Part shown: in pieces, positions 4,648 through 5,559 of the stretch
Numbering within the stretch: position 1 is the stretch's first letter
Layout of the letters: each line of letters opens with the position of its first letter
Source: Gammaproteobacteria bacterium
GTDB lineage: Bacteria > Pseudomonadota > Gammaproteobacteria > Arenicellales > JAOTYS01
NCBI GenBank assembly: GCA_029861795.1
Contig: JAOTYS010000328.1
Location: 1-5,559 of the forward strand
Reading direction: 5' to 3'
Length of the DNA stretch: 5,559 nt
Notes under the pieces: model-generated
Seen by the model: the letters and a program-made list of their open reading frames with translations, nothing else
Told to the model about the DNA's origin: nothing
Database searches by the model: none
Position numbers and translations under genes: made by a program

Positions 4648-5559
4648 AGATTCCTTAGCATTAGCTCCGGCGGGTGTGGGTTGAGGTAAAATTGCTTGCT
4701 GATATATGGATCTGGATTCTTGCGAAAGTGATGCTTGAGTAAAGTAATCGGAACGATTAGGGGAACCTGTCCAAGACGATAGCTGTCGATCACTTCGGAA
4801 AGCTCAGACTTGTCCTGAACATCCAGCCGGTCCTTAAGATAGCCCTGTAGGTGTTGCAGTACGTTCGTGTGACCCTTACGTGTGGCACGCCGCTTTAGTG
4901 TGGCCATGAGCTTAGCAATGTATTCTTCAGCGGCCTGGGTAATCGGCTTTTTTCCAGCTTCCGCGACAAGTTTGCCTAACTCTGTGTAGTACTTGTTGCC
5001 GTGGGCCAAAATACCGTACTTGTGATGAGTATGGAATTCCACCAGTCTGTGGGCGCTTATGCCTTTCTTGGTGAGGTCTTGCCAGCGCTTATAGGTAAAC
5101 ACCCGTTCCAGAAAATTCTCTCTTAGCACTGGGTCATGCAGGCGACCCTCTTCTTCCGCTGGCAACAAAGGATTTGCCTTCATAAAGGCGTCCGCGTACT
5201 GCCCCACACCTTTCTTGTTCGGTGCGCCATTCCCCGTGCTGGGATACAGCTTAACGCGTTCCATGCCACAGCTCGGTGATTTGCTTTTAAAAATGTACCC
5301 ACTGATATCAGACAGTTCCTTCGCCATCTGGGTACCGTACTCCCGTAGCTTGTCTGTGACATCCAATTCAGGATCTTTTACACTGACGACCCTGGCTGCT
5401 TCCAGTTTTCCGCGAAGCTGAATAGGTGGCCGGGGTACACCAAGACCAATGCTGACTTCGGGACACACAGGCACAAATTCGAAGTAATGGGTAAGCGCAT
5501 TGGTGATGAAACTATCACGTTTATGCTCACCGTCATATCGAACATTCTGCCCCAAGAGG
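4641..5559 (-). CDS. rudS: DUF523-DUF1722 protein, RudS-like tRNA thiouridine desulfidase (5' end missing)
   Basis: This is a fused protein with an N-terminal DUF523 (TudS-like) domain and a C-terminal DUF1722 (YbgA-like) domain. There are 305 complete residues in view. The start lies beyond the right edge: the visible frame opens with LLGQNVRYDG, which in the family follows the conserved SC of the SCLLG motif. The TTG at 5555 is therefore internal. TudS enzymes bind a 4Fe-4S cluster through three cysteines. Two are visible, in VPVCPEV (residue 32 of the visible part) and SPSCGM (residue 97). The first should lie just outside. The DUF1722 part spans roughly residues 185-300 and ends in the conserved YLNPHPPELMLRNLI. 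The fusion has been described as RudS, which removes sulfur from 4-thiouridine in tRNA. I assign this from architecture, and substrate is not proven here. E. coli YbgA has only the second domain. Genes of this type often neighbour photolyase genes, which would be off the window. Confidence 0.9.
   Translation of the reverse strand, partial: LLGQNVRYDGEHKRDSFITNALTHYFEFVPVCPEVSIGLGVPRPPIQLRGKLEAARVVSVKDPELDVTDKLREYGTQMAKELSDISGYIFKSKSPSCGMERVKLYPSTGNGAPNKKGVGQYADAFMKANPLLPAEEEGRLHDPVLRENFLERVFTYKRWQDLTKKGISAHRLVEFHTHHKYGILAHGNKYYTELGKLVAEAGKKPITQAAEEYIAKLMATLKRRATRKGHTNVLQHLQGYLKDRLDVQDKSELSEVIDSYRLGQVPLIVPITLLKHHFRKNPDPYISKQFYLNPHPPELMLRNLI

Noticed and set aside
5553..5555. TTG at 5555 as the start of the DUF523-DUF1722 gene
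   Set aside because: The frame continues upstream (another leucine codon) and the family needs a preceding segment with a conserved cysteine, so the gene is cut by the window edge.

Overview
The window looks like a gammaproteobacterial chromosome segment of roughly balanced base composition. The evidence is protein families: an OmpR-type response regulator and kinase of proteobacterial style, a type I FolE, a single FAS1-domain secreted protein, a small CbiX-type chelatase and a fused DUF523-DUF1722 protein. A marine or Pseudomonas-like gammaproteobacterium is a guess. The sequence does not fix the genus. No RNA genes, insertion sequences or CRISPR arrays are visible.

Layout from left to right. 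(1) Positions 1-408, minus strand: the N-terminal 136 residues of a membrane fatty acid desaturase that runs off the left edge. It is easy to miss because its stop lies outside the window. (2) 502-1839 and 1790-2503, minus strand: an overlapping kinase and response-regulator pair, regulator first, with the desaturase next downstream. (3) 2504-2657: a compact divergent control region with two back-to-back copies of a TTCAC-N6-TTCAC box, each placed 11-12 bp upstream of a -10-like hexamer. (4) 2658-3272, plus strand: folE, GTP cyclohydrolase I. (5) 3273-3473: gene-free leader with a few weak repeats. (6) 3474-3959, plus strand: secreted fasciclin protein, closed by a strong intrinsic terminator at 3981-4014. 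(7) 4015-4161: gene-free convergent gap. (8) 4162-4542, minus strand: small sirohydrochlorin-type chelatase. (9) 4641-5559, minus strand: a DUF523-DUF1722 (RudS-like) protein cut at the right edge a few residues before its first conserved cysteine. A perfect 20-bp palindrome overlaps its stop codon.

Working model (inference): the two-component system activates its own operon, the divergent folE and the downstream desaturase through the shared direct-repeat box, of which a third copy lies between the kinase stop and the desaturase start. The outputs would be membrane lipid unsaturation and pterin supply. RudS-like enzymes act on the near-UV-sensitive tRNA base 4-thiouridine, and FolE leads to folates that some photolyases use as antenna. 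The segment may therefore belong to a light or photo-oxidative stress island. No photolyase or light-sensing regulator is seen here to prove it.
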